The notes under the pieces are model-generated. The model was not told where the DNA came from. It ran no database searches and saw only the letters and a list, made by a program, of their open reading frames with translations. A stretch of 39,498 nucleotides of DNA. It comes from Planctomycetales bacterium. Lineage in GTDB: Bacteria > 4484-113. Positions 15,384 to 23,676 of the stretch are shown here, in pieces. The position numbers were made by a program, and so were the translations under genes. Where the stretch lies: contig JAUWGS010000019.1 of the NCBI GenBank assembly GCA_030606285.1, positions 1-39,498 of the forward strand. The letters are read 5' to 3'. How positions within the stretch are numbered: the stretch's first letter is position 1; every line of letters starts with the position of its first letter.

Positions 15384-15968
15384 TTGGAAAACGTATGTGA
15401 ACCATCTTTTATGAGGAAAAAGCAGATTGAATATCTGCACCGCTTCGTGGATGCAGCGGCACGCGCGAACCTCGGGCTGTGGGTCTGCGGCGGATGGGGC
15501 GTGGAGGCTATTTCGATGGAGCAGTACCCACGTGAGCATCATGACCTTGACTTCCTGGTGTTCCGGCTGTACTCGTCGGCCTACCACAGGATGGCGCGCT
15601 GGCTGCGTTTCCATTTCGCTGGCGAAAGTTACTACGGATTCAACCTGGGCAAGTACTCCGGAGGAGCGCTGATTCGCGTGCAGATCGGCTTCGTCGACTG
15701 GGAAGAGGACGGTAGGCTTGTTACCTACGTGCCGGAACATACGGTTAACTGGCCGTGTGCCGACCCCATCGACCTGCCGCATCTGCCCATCTCAGGCAAG
15801 GACGTTCCCTGCTGCGACTGGGAGATGCTGTTCGCTGCAAACCAGGTCCACTTTTTTCTGAACCCGGAAGACGGGGAGTCGCCGGACACCGAACTCATCC
15901 ACAAGCACGTGAGTGCCGCGCGGCGCAAAGAGATAACCAAGAACCTCATAGTCCCCTGTGGCCAGTAG
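15384..15968 (+). CDS. LinA/AadB-like nucleotidyltransferase domain protein
   Basis: The 194-residue protein has the pattern of small aminoglycoside/lincosamide nucleotidyltransferases: WVCGGWGVEAI (GG at 36-37) followed by the metal-binding HHDLD (Asp54 and Asp56). Such enzymes transfer AMP from ATP to a hydroxyl group of an antibiotic or another small molecule. The substrate cannot be read from the sequence, and many such proteins in environmental genomes are not resistance enzymes. The start is a TTG at 15384 with a Shine-Dalgarno (GGAG about eight bases upstream); the ATG at 15411 lacks one. It follows infB after 17 bases, so it is probably a passenger of the translation operon. Five bases separate its stop from that of convergent waaA. 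Confidence 0.7.
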   Translation: MENVCEPSFMRKKQIEYLHRFVDAAARANLGLWVCGGWGVEAISMEQYPREHHDLDFLVFRLYSSAYHRMARWLRFHFAGESYYGFNLGKYSGGALIRVQIGFVDWEEDGRLVTYVPEHTVNWPCADPIDLPHLPISGKDVPCCDWEMLFAANQVHFFLNPEDGESPDTELIHKHVSAARRKEITKNLIVPCGQ

Positions 15969-15973
15969 TCTGC

Positions 15974-17248
15974 CTAGGCTCCAGCCAGCTCCTGAATGAT
16001 TGCACGTACGGTGCACGCGGTAGCACCCGCTAGTGAGCGCGCGACGGTTCTGGCACGCGCCCCGAGCTTCAGCCGCCTTTCCTCGTCCATTGCCAGCGAA
16101 CTGAGCGCCTGCGAAAGCTCGTCGGGCGCAACCTCAATGACACCGCCGGCTTTGCGCAACCGCATAACGTGCTCGGCGATGGAGTCTATGTGCGGGCCGA
16201 TTATGACGGGCTTCGCCAGGTGCGCCGGTTCAAGCACATTGTGCCCGCCGATGCGGGGATTGAACGTGCCGCCCAGAATGACGATGTCAGCGATGCGGTA
16301 GTAATCCAGCAGCTCGCCGATCTTATCCACAACAACTACATCCGGCGTCTCGCTCTCGCCCTTACTACTCAGGAGCCGGGCGGTGAGGTTCAGTTTCTCG
16401 GCGAGTGCCATAACTTCTTCGCCCCGCTCCGGGTGGCGTGGTGTCAGCGCAAGCGCCCATCCCGGATCGGCTGCCCGAAGTTGCTGAAACGCGTCCAGTA
16501 TCGCGTCCTCCTCGCCGGGATGCGTCGAGCCGGCGGTCACCACGCGCTTCCGTGTCCAGCCGAGCTGTGATTTGAAGCGCTCCGCCTGCGTCTCCGGCCA
16601 CATCTCGGGCGCAATGTCGCTTTTTATGTTGCCGCAGACGATGAGCTTTTCGCGTGGTACGCCGATTCGCGCGTAAGCATCCGCGAACTCCTGCGACTGG
16701 CAGACGATGCGGCTAAAGTCCTGCAGCAGCATTCTCGTCAGTTTAAGCTTCCACGCAGGCTTGCGGGACGAGTAGACGCGGGCGTTGACCAGCAAAGACT
16801 TGACCTCTCTGCGCTTCAGCTGGGCCTGAAGGTTTGGCCAGGCTTCCGCTTCCGTAGCGATATAGACGAGAGGCTTGACAGCGTTCAGGAAGCGCGCGAT
16901 AACCCACGGCAAATCCGCCAGCGGGAAGTAGGACGCGGTAATGTCCTCCTGGCCCTGTGCAAATCGGTCCAGTACTTTCCGGCCGGACGGCGTGATAGTG
17001 GTGGTGAAAAACGTAGCATCGGGCAGGCGCTCACGCAGAGCGGATATGAGCGGCTGGAGTAGCTTTACCTCGCCCACTGACACACTGTGCAGCCAGATGT
17101 TTGTCCCGATAGGCCTTCGTATCCGCTCCGGCCTGGGCCAGCGTCCCAGCCTTTCGGTCATCCCCTGGCGCAGCTTCGGGTTCATGTTGGCCACGAGATA
17201 GACGAGTGGCGAAAGCAGGATAAGGAGGACATTGTAGAGCAGCCGCAC
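15974..17248 (-). CDS. waaA: 3-deoxy-D-manno-octulosonic acid (Kdo) transferase
   Basis: Inner-membrane-associated glycosyltransferase (GT30) that adds Kdo from CMP-Kdo to lipid IVA. The 424-residue protein begins with a membrane anchor (LLYNVLLILLSPLVYLVA), then shows LHSVSVGEVKLLQPL with the catalytic base Glu60, TEAEAWPNL, GSTHPGEEDAIL, TPRHPER and the C-terminal GGTFNPRIGGHNVLEPA motif for nucleotide-sugar binding. The start is a GTG exactly six bases after a perfect TATAAT on the minus strand, so the transcript should be leaderless. That promoter overlaps the TGA stop of the upstream glycosyltransferase gene. The protein start MRLLYN fits the family. waaA is a strong marker that this cell makes a Kdo-type lipopolysaccharide. 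Confidence 0.94.
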   Translation of the reverse strand: MRLLYNVLLILLSPLVYLVANMNPKLRQGMTERLGRWPRPERIRRPIGTNIWLHSVSVGEVKLLQPLISALRERLPDATFFTTTITPSGRKVLDRFAQGQEDITASYFPLADLPWVIARFLNAVKPLVYIATEAEAWPNLQAQLKRREVKSLLVNARVYSSRKPAWKLKLTRMLLQDFSRIVCQSQEFADAYARIGVPREKLIVCGNIKSDIAPEMWPETQAERFKSQLGWTRKRVVTAGSTHPGEEDAILDAFQQLRAADPGWALALTPRHPERGEEVMALAEKLNLTARLLSSKGESETPDVVVVDKIGELLDYYRIADIVILGGTFNPRIGGHNVLEPAHLAKPVIIGPHIDSIAEHVMRLRKAGGVIEVAPDELSQALSSLAMDEERRLKLGARARTVARSLAGATACTVRAIIQELAGA

Positions 17249-17254
17249 GACGTG

Positions 17255-17263
17255 ATTATATCA
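17255..17263 (-). promoter_or_regulatory. Leaderless promoter of waaA
   Basis: Minus-strand TGATATAAT, then six bases (CACGTC), then the GTG start. The TGA of the upstream gene's stop codon (17261-17263) supplies the TG of the extended -10, so the two genes share these bases. Confidence 0.7.
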
Positions 17264-19300
17264 GAGGCTGCCCGGCGGATTCTCTCTTACCGGCAGCCGC
17301 ACGAGCCTTAGCCAGGCAAGCGCCAGCTTGTCGACGATACCGTTTCTGCCGTCAATCCTTCCGGAAAGCAGCTGCAGGAACGCAGCGTCTCGCACCGCTT
17401 TTCCTGCCTGTTTGGCCAAAGGCTGGGTATGGCGCAACCGCCCCATCTGCCGCCGTTCGCAAGCGATGTGAAGCTGGTTGCTGAGAAAGAATCCCTCGAC
17501 GCGCAGCGTCGCCTGGAACTCATCCCACGACAAAAGCGCACGCAGGCAGCGCGCGATGCTCTCGATGAAGCATAGCGGCCAGATGCGCGCAAGGGTCGCG
17601 CCTTCTAAGTAAATCATCCGGTTGAGAATCCGGTTACGGGTCTGGTAGTAGCGTACGGTTGCGCGGGGCAGGTTACGCGTGGTCGCCCCGCCAAAGTGTT
17701 GCGCGCGCGCAGCCGGTATCTTGATGACGTTGCCGCCCGCAAGCCGGATGCGAAAGCCCAGGCTGACGTCCTCGTGGTAGATGAAGTAGCGTGGGTCAAA
17801 TGGCTGCCCGCCCAAAGCTTCGATGGACGTGCTGCGCAGTATTGCCGCGCCACCGGACGGATAGAATGTCAGCGCTTCCTCCCCGAACACGTTGGGGATA
17901 TTGCGCCCCAGCACGCTAAGGCTGTCGTTGCCCGGCTCGCGCCCCTCTTCGATGAGCGTTCCGCAGCCCGCGTCCGCGCCGGTGCGCTCCATCGCGCCGA
18001 CGAGCTCGGCGAGAAACTCGCTCTCCGGCTCTGCGTCGTTGTTAAGCAACACGGCGTATTTGCCGCGCGCAGCGGCGTATCCCAGATTCACCCCGCCGGC
18101 GAAGCCGGTGTTTCTGCCGGCCAGCAACACCCGTGCCTGTGGGTATTCGCGTTTGAGGATCTCGCCTTCGCGGTTGTCGCTGCCGTTGTCCACCACAATG
18201 GTCTCGAAATCGGTGAAGGTTTGGCGGCTAAGTGCGTCCAGGCAGCGGCGCGTGTGCTCAAGGCCGTTGTAGTTGACGACTATCACCGACACAGCTACGG
18301 GATATTCGGATGATTTGGCGCTCCGTGGATACCGCGCCTTCGCTGCACCGAAGCGCGGTGTGAGCGTGGAGCGAAACTGCGCCGGTTTTAGCGTCCTTCG
18401 GCGCTGCAAGTGCATCCGCTTGCGCAGCGTACTTGGCAGGAAGTAGAGATAGCTGAAAAGCGCCAGGAATAGATACGGCCGCACAAGTGTGCGCAGGAAA
18501 TGGTAGGCTTCATATGCCATCATTGCAGGCAAGTTCGGCAGCCAGTCGCGCACCGTCAGCCATTTCGCCAGCGCGAGATAGCGGTTTTTCTCCGCGACAA
18601 GCTGCAGGCGCATGCTGTGGCGCTGGCCGGAGCCTCCGCCGACGTGCTCCGCCACCAGCACAGGCTGATGCCACGCTTTGTATCCGGCGAATTGCGCGCG
18701 AACGTCCAGGTCCACGTCCTCGAAGTACGCGAAGAAGCTCTCGTCGAAGTACCCGTCTTTGTAGCGCACGGCCTCCAGCATTTCCCGCCGGTAGACTACG
18801 CACGCGGCGGTTCCGCCCAGGACATACCCCGCCTCCTGTGCCGCTTCCATTACGTGCAAACCGCGATCACGATGGGCTGCTGTGAAGTCTGTGCGCAGCA
18901 GGTGCCCGGTGCTTTCAATGATGTCCGGGTTATCCCAGCGGACGATGCGCGGCACCACTGTGCCGATGGATGCATCGCGTGCGAACTCCGCCACTACCGT
19001 GCTCACGAAACCCGGCGGAATTTTCGCATCCGCGTTCAGCAGCAAAACATATTCGCCGCGCGCTTTTAGAATCGCCTGGTTGTTCGCCCGCGCAAAGCCG
19101 GCATTCCTCGGGTTGTTGATGAAAACGTCGGGTTTGTGCCGGTCGAGGACTTCGCTTGCGAAATCCGGGCTTGCGTTGTTGACCAGGGTGAGTTCCAGCT
19201 TGCCGTAATCCTGCTGCCGGACGCTGCGCAGGCACTCGTCCAGATAGCGGTCGGTCTTGTAGTTGACGACAATGACCGAGACAAGCCCCTCTTCGTACAC
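17261..19300 (-). CDS. Tandem-domain family 2 glycosyltransferase
   Basis: The 679-residue protein carries two GT2 (GT-A fold) domains. The first (about 5-290) starts LVSVIVVNYKTDRYLDECL and has LLLNADAKIPPGF and a FFAYFEDVDLDVRAQFAGY acceptor loop. The second (about 333-620) starts AVSVIVVNYNGLEHTRRCL and has LLNNDAEPESEF and YFIYHEDVSLGFRIRLAGG. Both show the D-x-D-like and ED motifs of rhamnosyl/galactofuranosyl-type transferases. A region near 290-315 is hydrophobic and may associate with the membrane. Two active sites could add two sugars in turn to an O-antigen, core or exopolysaccharide. It starts with a leaderless GTG and precedes waaA by 12 bases. Sugar donor and acceptor are unknown. 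Confidence 0.85.
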   Translation of the reverse strand: MYEEGLVSVIVVNYKTDRYLDECLRSVRQQDYGKLELTLVNNASPDFASEVLDRHKPDVFINNPRNAGFARANNQAILKARGEYVLLLNADAKIPPGFVSTVVAEFARDASIGTVVPRIVRWDNPDIIESTGHLLRTDFTAAHRDRGLHVMEAAQEAGYVLGGTAACVVYRREMLEAVRYKDGYFDESFFAYFEDVDLDVRAQFAGYKAWHQPVLVAEHVGGGSGQRHSMRLQLVAEKNRYLALAKWLTVRDWLPNLPAMMAYEAYHFLRTLVRPYLFLALFSYLYFLPSTLRKRMHLQRRRTLKPAQFRSTLTPRFGAAKARYPRSAKSSEYPVAVSVIVVNYNGLEHTRRCLDALSRQTFTDFETIVVDNGSDNREGEILKREYPQARVLLAGRNTGFAGGVNLGYAAARGKYAVLLNNDAEPESEFLAELVGAMERTGADAGCGTLIEEGREPGNDSLSVLGRNIPNVFGEEALTFYPSGGAAILRSTSIEALGGQPFDPRYFIYHEDVSLGFRIRLAGGNVIKIPAARAQHFGGATTRNLPRATVRYYQTRNRILNRMIYLEGATLARIWPLCFIESIARCLRALLSWDEFQATLRVEGFFLSNQLHIACERRQMGRLRHTQPLAKQAGKAVRDAAFLQLLSGRIDGRNGIVDKLALAWLRLVRLPVRENPPGSL

Positions 19301-19306
19301 CGGCCG

Positions 19307-19341
19307 ATTATATCAGGGGAGGGCGCAGGCTCTGATATAAT
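19307..19341. promoter_or_regulatory. Back-to-back leaderless promoters
   Basis: On the minus strand TGATATAAT occupies 19315-19307 and the glycosyltransferase GTG (19300) follows after six bases. On the plus strand TGATATAAT at 19333-19341 is followed after six bases by the kdsD GTG (19348). Neither has a recognisable -35. The two -10 elements are only about 25 bases apart and divergent. Confidence 0.7.
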
Positions 19342-19347
19342 CACGCC

Positions 19348-20379
19348 GTGAGCGACGTGGAGCGAACGCCCGAAAAAATACTCGAAATCGCGCGAGGCGT
19401 CATCGAAAACGAGGCCGGAGCCGTGAGCGCCCTGCTTTCCGGGCTGGGGGACAACTTCGTTCGGGCCGTCGAGCTCATCCTTTCCGCCAAAGGACGGGTG
19501 GTTCTGACGGGCATCGGTAAGTCGGGCCACATCGCCCAGAAGATTGCCGCCACACTCACCAGCACCGGCACACTGGCTGCTTTCCTCCATCCGGCCGAGG
19601 GATTCCACGGCGACCTGGGCCTGGTTTCACGCGACGATGTCGTGATAGTCCTGAGTCATTCGGGCGAGACCGGCGAGATTGTCGGTTTGCTACCGGCTCT
19701 GTCGTATCTGGAGATACCCATCATCGCGGTCACGGGCAACCCCGAGTCAACGCTTGCGCGGCGGGCGACGGTGCACCTGCACATCGGCGAGATCCGTGAG
19801 AGCGACCCGGACAACCTCGTGCCCACCGCGTCGGCTTTGGCGACTCTTGCGCTTGGCGATGCGCTGACCGTCGTTCTGATGCGGCTCAAGGACTTCCGCA
19901 AGGAAGACTACGCCATAATTCACCCGCGCGGTATGCTCGGTAAGCGCCTGACGCTCAAGGTCGTCGACCTGCTCAAAGGCGAGGCGACGAACCCGACGGC
20001 GCACGTTGACGACAGCTTCCGCAAGGCGCTCAAGGCGATAACGCGCTATATGCTCGGCGGAGTCAGCATTGTGGACGACGCGGGCGCGCTCGTGGGCATC
20101 ATCACCGACGGCGATGTCCGGCGGATTATGGAGCACTGGGAAGGCACGGTGGAGGAGCTGATGGACGCGCCATCCGCTGAACTGATGACCTCAACTCCCA
20201 CCGTCATCGATGACGGCGCGCTGGCGCGCCAGGCACTGGAGACGATGGAGAACCATAAGCCCCGTCCGATCTTCCTGCTGCCGATAGTGGATGCGAAAGG
20301 GCGTCCTGTGGGAATGGTGCACCTGCATGACCTGGTGCAGGCTGGCTTCAAAACCAGCCTGAACGAGGTTGACCACTAG
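19348..20379 (+). CDS. kdsD: Arabinose-5-phosphate isomerase
   Basis: Converts D-ribulose 5-phosphate to D-arabinose 5-phosphate, the first committed step to Kdo. The 343-residue protein has an N-terminal SIS sugar isomerase domain (about 45-190; VVLTGIGKSGHIAQKIA with Lys58, VLSHSGETGEIVGLLPAL, DYAIIHPRGMLGKRL) and two CBS domains (about 210-340), as in KdsD/KpsF. The start is a GTG exactly six bases after TATAAT, so its mRNA should be leaderless. It is divergent from the glycosyltransferase and waaA, both of which act downstream of Kdo production or in the same surface glycan. Its TAG stop lies in the stem of a perfect hairpin shared with the convergent protease gene. Confidence 0.94.
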   Translation: MSDVERTPEKILEIARGVIENEAGAVSALLSGLGDNFVRAVELILSAKGRVVLTGIGKSGHIAQKIAATLTSTGTLAAFLHPAEGFHGDLGLVSRDDVVIVLSHSGETGEIVGLLPALSYLEIPIIAVTGNPESTLARRATVHLHIGEIRESDPDNLVPTASALATLALGDALTVVLMRLKDFRKEDYAIIHPRGMLGKRLTLKVVDLLKGEATNPTAHVDDSFRKALKAITRYMLGGVSIVDDAGALVGIITDGDVRRIMEHWEGTVEELMDAPSAELMTSTPTVIDDGALARQALETMENHKPRPIFLLPIVDAKGRPVGMVHLHDLVQAGFKTSLNEVDH

Positions 20380-20393
20380 CGCTTGGCGCTAGT
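20375..20393. terminator. Perfect 8-bp hairpin holding both stop codons
   Basis: ACTAGCGC (20375-20382) and GCGCTAGT (20386-20393) are exact inverted repeats around TTG. The plus-strand stem contains the kdsD TAG and the minus-strand stem contains the TAG of the convergent protease gene. No U-run follows on either strand. Confidence 0.6.
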
Positions 20394-23300
20394 ACTGCGT
20401 CAGTCCGCCCAGCGTCGGCGGAGGCAGAACGATTGTGAGCTTCTTCCCCGTATCGCAGCCCCAGAGCCATACGTTACCCGTTTGTGTGTCGACTGGAACG
20501 TCCAGCACGATTTCAGTGTCGCTCCAGCTCGTGATCTCCCCGGCAAGCACCGCGCCGTGCCCGCCGAGCACCAGCGCATCGGGATAATGCCCGTCGCCGA
20601 AGTTCTGCCCGGCGATGGTGAGCGTCTGGCCGCGGATGGCGCGTTCGGGTGTCAGGCTGTCCACGGCGGGGAAGGCGCGCATCATCACGTCGTCCAGATA
20701 CCAGCCTTCTCCCACCACCAGCGGGTCGCTGTCGAGCATAAACGCGACTTTCACCGGCTGGTTGTACGAAGAGAGATCGTAGACATCATGCTGCCACGAG
20801 CCGCTGCCGTGGTACCGGCCCAGGTAATCCCAGGTGTCCAGGTCGGTGGTTATGTAGACTTTGGCGTAATCGTAGTTGGTCTCGGTGTTCCACCAGTGGT
20901 GGAAGTACAATATCGGGCCGGTCACGCCCGTCAAGTCCAGCGTCGGCATAATCAGCCAGTCGTACTCGTAAGCGCCGTACTTGTGAGTGGACGGCTGACC
21001 GCAGTACGCGGAGTAGTCCCCGCGGAAGAATCGATACGTGCTTCGCTGCCACGTCCCGGGCCCGCTGGCGTCAATGATCTGCCAGTTGTCAGTGAAGTGG
21101 GCTGCGTCCTCGAAGTCATACGCGTAAAGCGGGGTGAAGAGCGGGTTGTTTACGTGATAGGTTACCTGCACCTCGTCTGATTGCTCGTCGCGGTCGTAGG
21201 CGCGAGCGGTAACGATAACATCGCCGTTGAAGACGAAACGGGAATTCCAGGAGAAGCTGAACGGCTCCGAGGTGTCCTCGCCGACGTAGTCGCCGTCCAT
21301 CCAGAAGCCGACGTAGGTTACTTCCTCGTCGTCTGTGGCATCCACTTCTATAAGGACGTCGCCCGAAACGTCGGCGTCGTCCGCCGGAGTGATGCTGTTG
21401 ATGCTCGGTGGGTTGGAACGCTCGTGCAGGTCAACATCGTCCACCCACGCTCCGCCGCCGGGAGGCGGCGAATAAATGGATGTCGAGTTCAGCTCAAAAG
21501 CCACGAAGACCTTCTCGCCTGCCCAGTCGTCCAGGTAGACCGCGCGGCTCTTCCAGGTGAGATCGTTGCCGGTGTAGGATTTAAGCTGGGTTTCGGTGCT
21601 GCCGTCTTCGCTGATTACGTAGACGCGCACATTATGCATCCCGGTGGTGACTTTGTAGCGCATGTAGTAGGTCATTGTGGGATCAGTTGCGCTCGTGAGA
21701 TCCAGCAGCGGTGAGAGGATTCGGTCGTGCTCGTTGTAGTCGTAACCCGCACCAATGCCGATGCAGCTGGGGGAGGAGTTGTAGGTGCTAGTCCGGCGCG
21801 CCCAGAATGCGTTGCCCGACGGGTCGAGAATCGCCCAGTTGTCCGTGTCGCTAAGGTCGTCGCTGAACGGCCACTGCCCGTCATTATCTACCGTGACGCT
21901 GATGACGTCGCTGTAGGTTTCGCCTTCGCTGTCGGTCGCCTTTGCGAGGATGTCCACGGTTGTGTTGTAGCAAGTTCGCGAGTTCCAGGTGACGGAGTAG
22001 CTGTCGCTCTCGCCGGTCGTGTCGAAGCCCACGATGTAATCATTGGCAAAGAAGTCCACCCGCGCAATCGTGCGTGTGTCGTAGCCGGTTGCAGTGACGG
22101 AAAACGTCACGTCGCCGCTGACTGTTGAGTCAGCGGTGGGAGCGGTGATGCTGACGGTCGGATGCGTGCCCGTTTCGACCGAAATATCAGCGGTCATTGA
22201 CGCGCCGCTGGCGGAGATATTCTCCACCTTCACGTACGAATCGGTGCCGGCGTAAGATTTGCTGGGCGGATTGCTGGTGTAGTTGAAAGTGTCATTGTTG
22301 CCCGAGTAGAACGGATCGGTAGGCTCTCCCCGGCTTCCGCCCTTGTAGTCCAGGTGGTCCTTGCCGTCGCCGTCGAGCCCGCCCGCAACTTCTACATCCA
22401 CCAGCCGGTGGCTGTCAGTTTTGTTGTTAGAGCGTGAATCGTCGCAGTGGTATATCATCAGGCCCGCGCCCGGTCGCGTCCCGTCGGTGCCCTCTTTCTG
22501 CCGGTTCTCCACCAGAAAGTACTCGTCGCCCGGATCGCCGTTAGTCCAGAGCTTCAGCACAAAGCGGTTCGTGGCTATTTGCGGGATGCTGTATGACGTT
22601 TCGTCTTCTGTAACTACCGTTGGCGTGATCCAGCCGTACTGTATCCGGTGCCAGGGGTCGAAGGCCGGCGGCCTATAGGTTTTGTCATAGTTGTAGGCCA
22701 TCATCGACCACTTGCCGACGCCGTCCGATGAGTCATCGGTGTCGTAGAGGTCTATCGCGCCCATGATATGCCCGTATTCGTGGGCAGCGCAGCACATGTT
22801 GTAGGAATCGTAGTCGAAGTCGCCGCCGAAGCCGCTGACGTAGTGCACGTCAACAATGACGCCGTCGGCGTAGTAGTTCATCCCGCTGCTCATGTGCGGC
22901 CACAGCCCGGGCTCGAACTCGGTATAGGGATAAAACAGCAGGAAAGAATCCACGTAGCCGTCGCCGTCCACATCGAACTCTGAGAAATCCGTGTGGTCGT
23001 CCATCGACTGAGCCGCAAAGAGCAGAAGCTCCATAATGGTGGCCCAGTTCTTGTAGTAGTTCTTGGTGTTCGGAGCGGTGTACCAGCCGTCGTGATTGCC
23101 CTGGTCATCAATGGTGCCCTCGATATCTAGGTCGCCGTAGGAGACTTCTTCGTAGAAATCGTGAAACGATGGATTTGCGCCGGTGCCGTCGGCCAGCAAT
23201 AGGTCGTAGGTGTAGTCATAATCCCACGCGTCTGTGTCCGCCGGCTCGTCGGAAAACTCCACTCGCACGACGATAATTTTGTTCGTGCCCTTGGAGTTGG

Positions 23301-23676
23301 CGATGGAAACGCGCTTGCCCGGCGTGGGCTGGTAGCCCAGTTCCAGCACGTCGAACTGGTTTATCACGCCGTCAAAGTTCAGATCCAGATGCGCAAAGCG
23401 GAGTTCTTCGTCTTCCAGTTGGACAGTGCAGTCCTCGCTGGTCTCTCCGAAGTGCGCCGCCATCGCCACCAGCGCATCTTCGGTCGGTAACTGGAACGGT
23501 TCGGGTTCGCCGAACGTCCATTCCTGCAGTATCGGGCGCATCTCGTCCCACAGCCGCCGGTTGGCTTCGCTTTCGTCGAGCCATTCCTGGGGCGGTTGGA
23601 CAACTGCAATCGCGCTGAACGTGAGCGCTAGAACGGCCGTCAGTGCCAGGATTATGAGGTGAGTAAGCTTCTTCAT
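20389..23676 (-). CDS. Secreted M6-family metalloprotease with dockerin-like loop and beta-domains
   Basis: The 1095-residue protein has a signal peptide (about 1-25), a calcium-loop motif DLNFDGVINQFDVLELG (98-114) like one half of a dockerin, and a peptidase M6 (immune inhibitor A-like) domain with zinc motif HEYGHIMGAID (299-309) and a Met-turn SMMAYN. Next come an Ig-like domain (about 506-597), a jelly-roll/MAM-like module (about 603-750), another Ig-like domain (757-842), a second jelly-roll (850-1000) and a C-terminal IPT/TIG domain (about 1005-1073). It is thus a large exported protease with adhesion-like modules. Its ATG overlaps the stop of the upstream cohesin-like lipoprotein by four bases. 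The substrate is unknown. Only one dockerin repeat is visible, so the cohesin-binding idea is tentative. Confidence 0.88.
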   Translation of the reverse strand: MKKLTHLIILALTAVLALTFSAIAVVQPPQEWLDESEANRRLWDEMRPILQEWTFGEPEPFQLPTEDALVAMAAHFGETSEDCTVQLEDEELRFAHLDLNFDGVINQFDVLELGYQPTPGKRVSIANSKGTNKIIVVRVEFSDEPADTDAWDYDYTYDLLLADGTGANPSFHDFYEEVSYGDLDIEGTIDDQGNHDGWYTAPNTKNYYKNWATIMELLLFAAQSMDDHTDFSEFDVDGDGYVDSFLLFYPYTEFEPGLWPHMSSGMNYYADGVIVDVHYVSGFGGDFDYDSYNMCCAAHEYGHIMGAIDLYDTDDSSDGVGKWSMMAYNYDKTYRPPAFDPWHRIQYGWITPTVVTEDETSYSIPQIATNRFVLKLWTNGDPGDEYFLVENRQKEGTDGTRPGAGLMIYHCDDSRSNNKTDSHRLVDVEVAGGLDGDGKDHLDYKGGSRGEPTDPFYSGNNDTFNYTSNPPSKSYAGTDSYVKVENISASGASMTADISVETGTHPTVSITAPTADSTVSGDVTFSVTATGYDTRTIARVDFFANDYIVGFDTTGESDSYSVTWNSRTCYNTTVDILAKATDSEGETYSDVISVTVDNDGQWPFSDDLSDTDNWAILDPSGNAFWARRTSTYNSSPSCIGIGAGYDYNEHDRILSPLLDLTSATDPTMTYYMRYKVTTGMHNVRVYVISEDGSTETQLKSYTGNDLTWKSRAVYLDDWAGEKVFVAFELNSTSIYSPPPGGGAWVDDVDLHERSNPPSINSITPADDADVSGDVLIEVDATDDEEVTYVGFWMDGDYVGEDTSEPFSFSWNSRFVFNGDVIVTARAYDRDEQSDEVQVTYHVNNPLFTPLYAYDFEDAAHFTDNWQIIDASGPGTWQRSTYRFFRGDYSAYCGQPSTHKYGAYEYDWLIMPTLDLTGVTGPILYFHHWWNTETNYDYAKVYITTDLDTWDYLGRYHGSGSWQHDVYDLSSYNQPVKVAFMLDSDPLVVGEGWYLDDVMMRAFPAVDSLTPERAIRGQTLTIAGQNFGDGHYPDALVLGGHGAVLAGEITSWSDTEIVLDVPVDTQTGNVWLWGCDTGKKLTIVLPPPTLGGLTQY

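Noticed and set aside
22960-23000. Second dockerin-like loop (FDVDGDGYVDSF) in the M6 protease
   Set aside because: This is the conserved calcium-like motif inside the M6 catalytic domain itself, not a second dockerin half.
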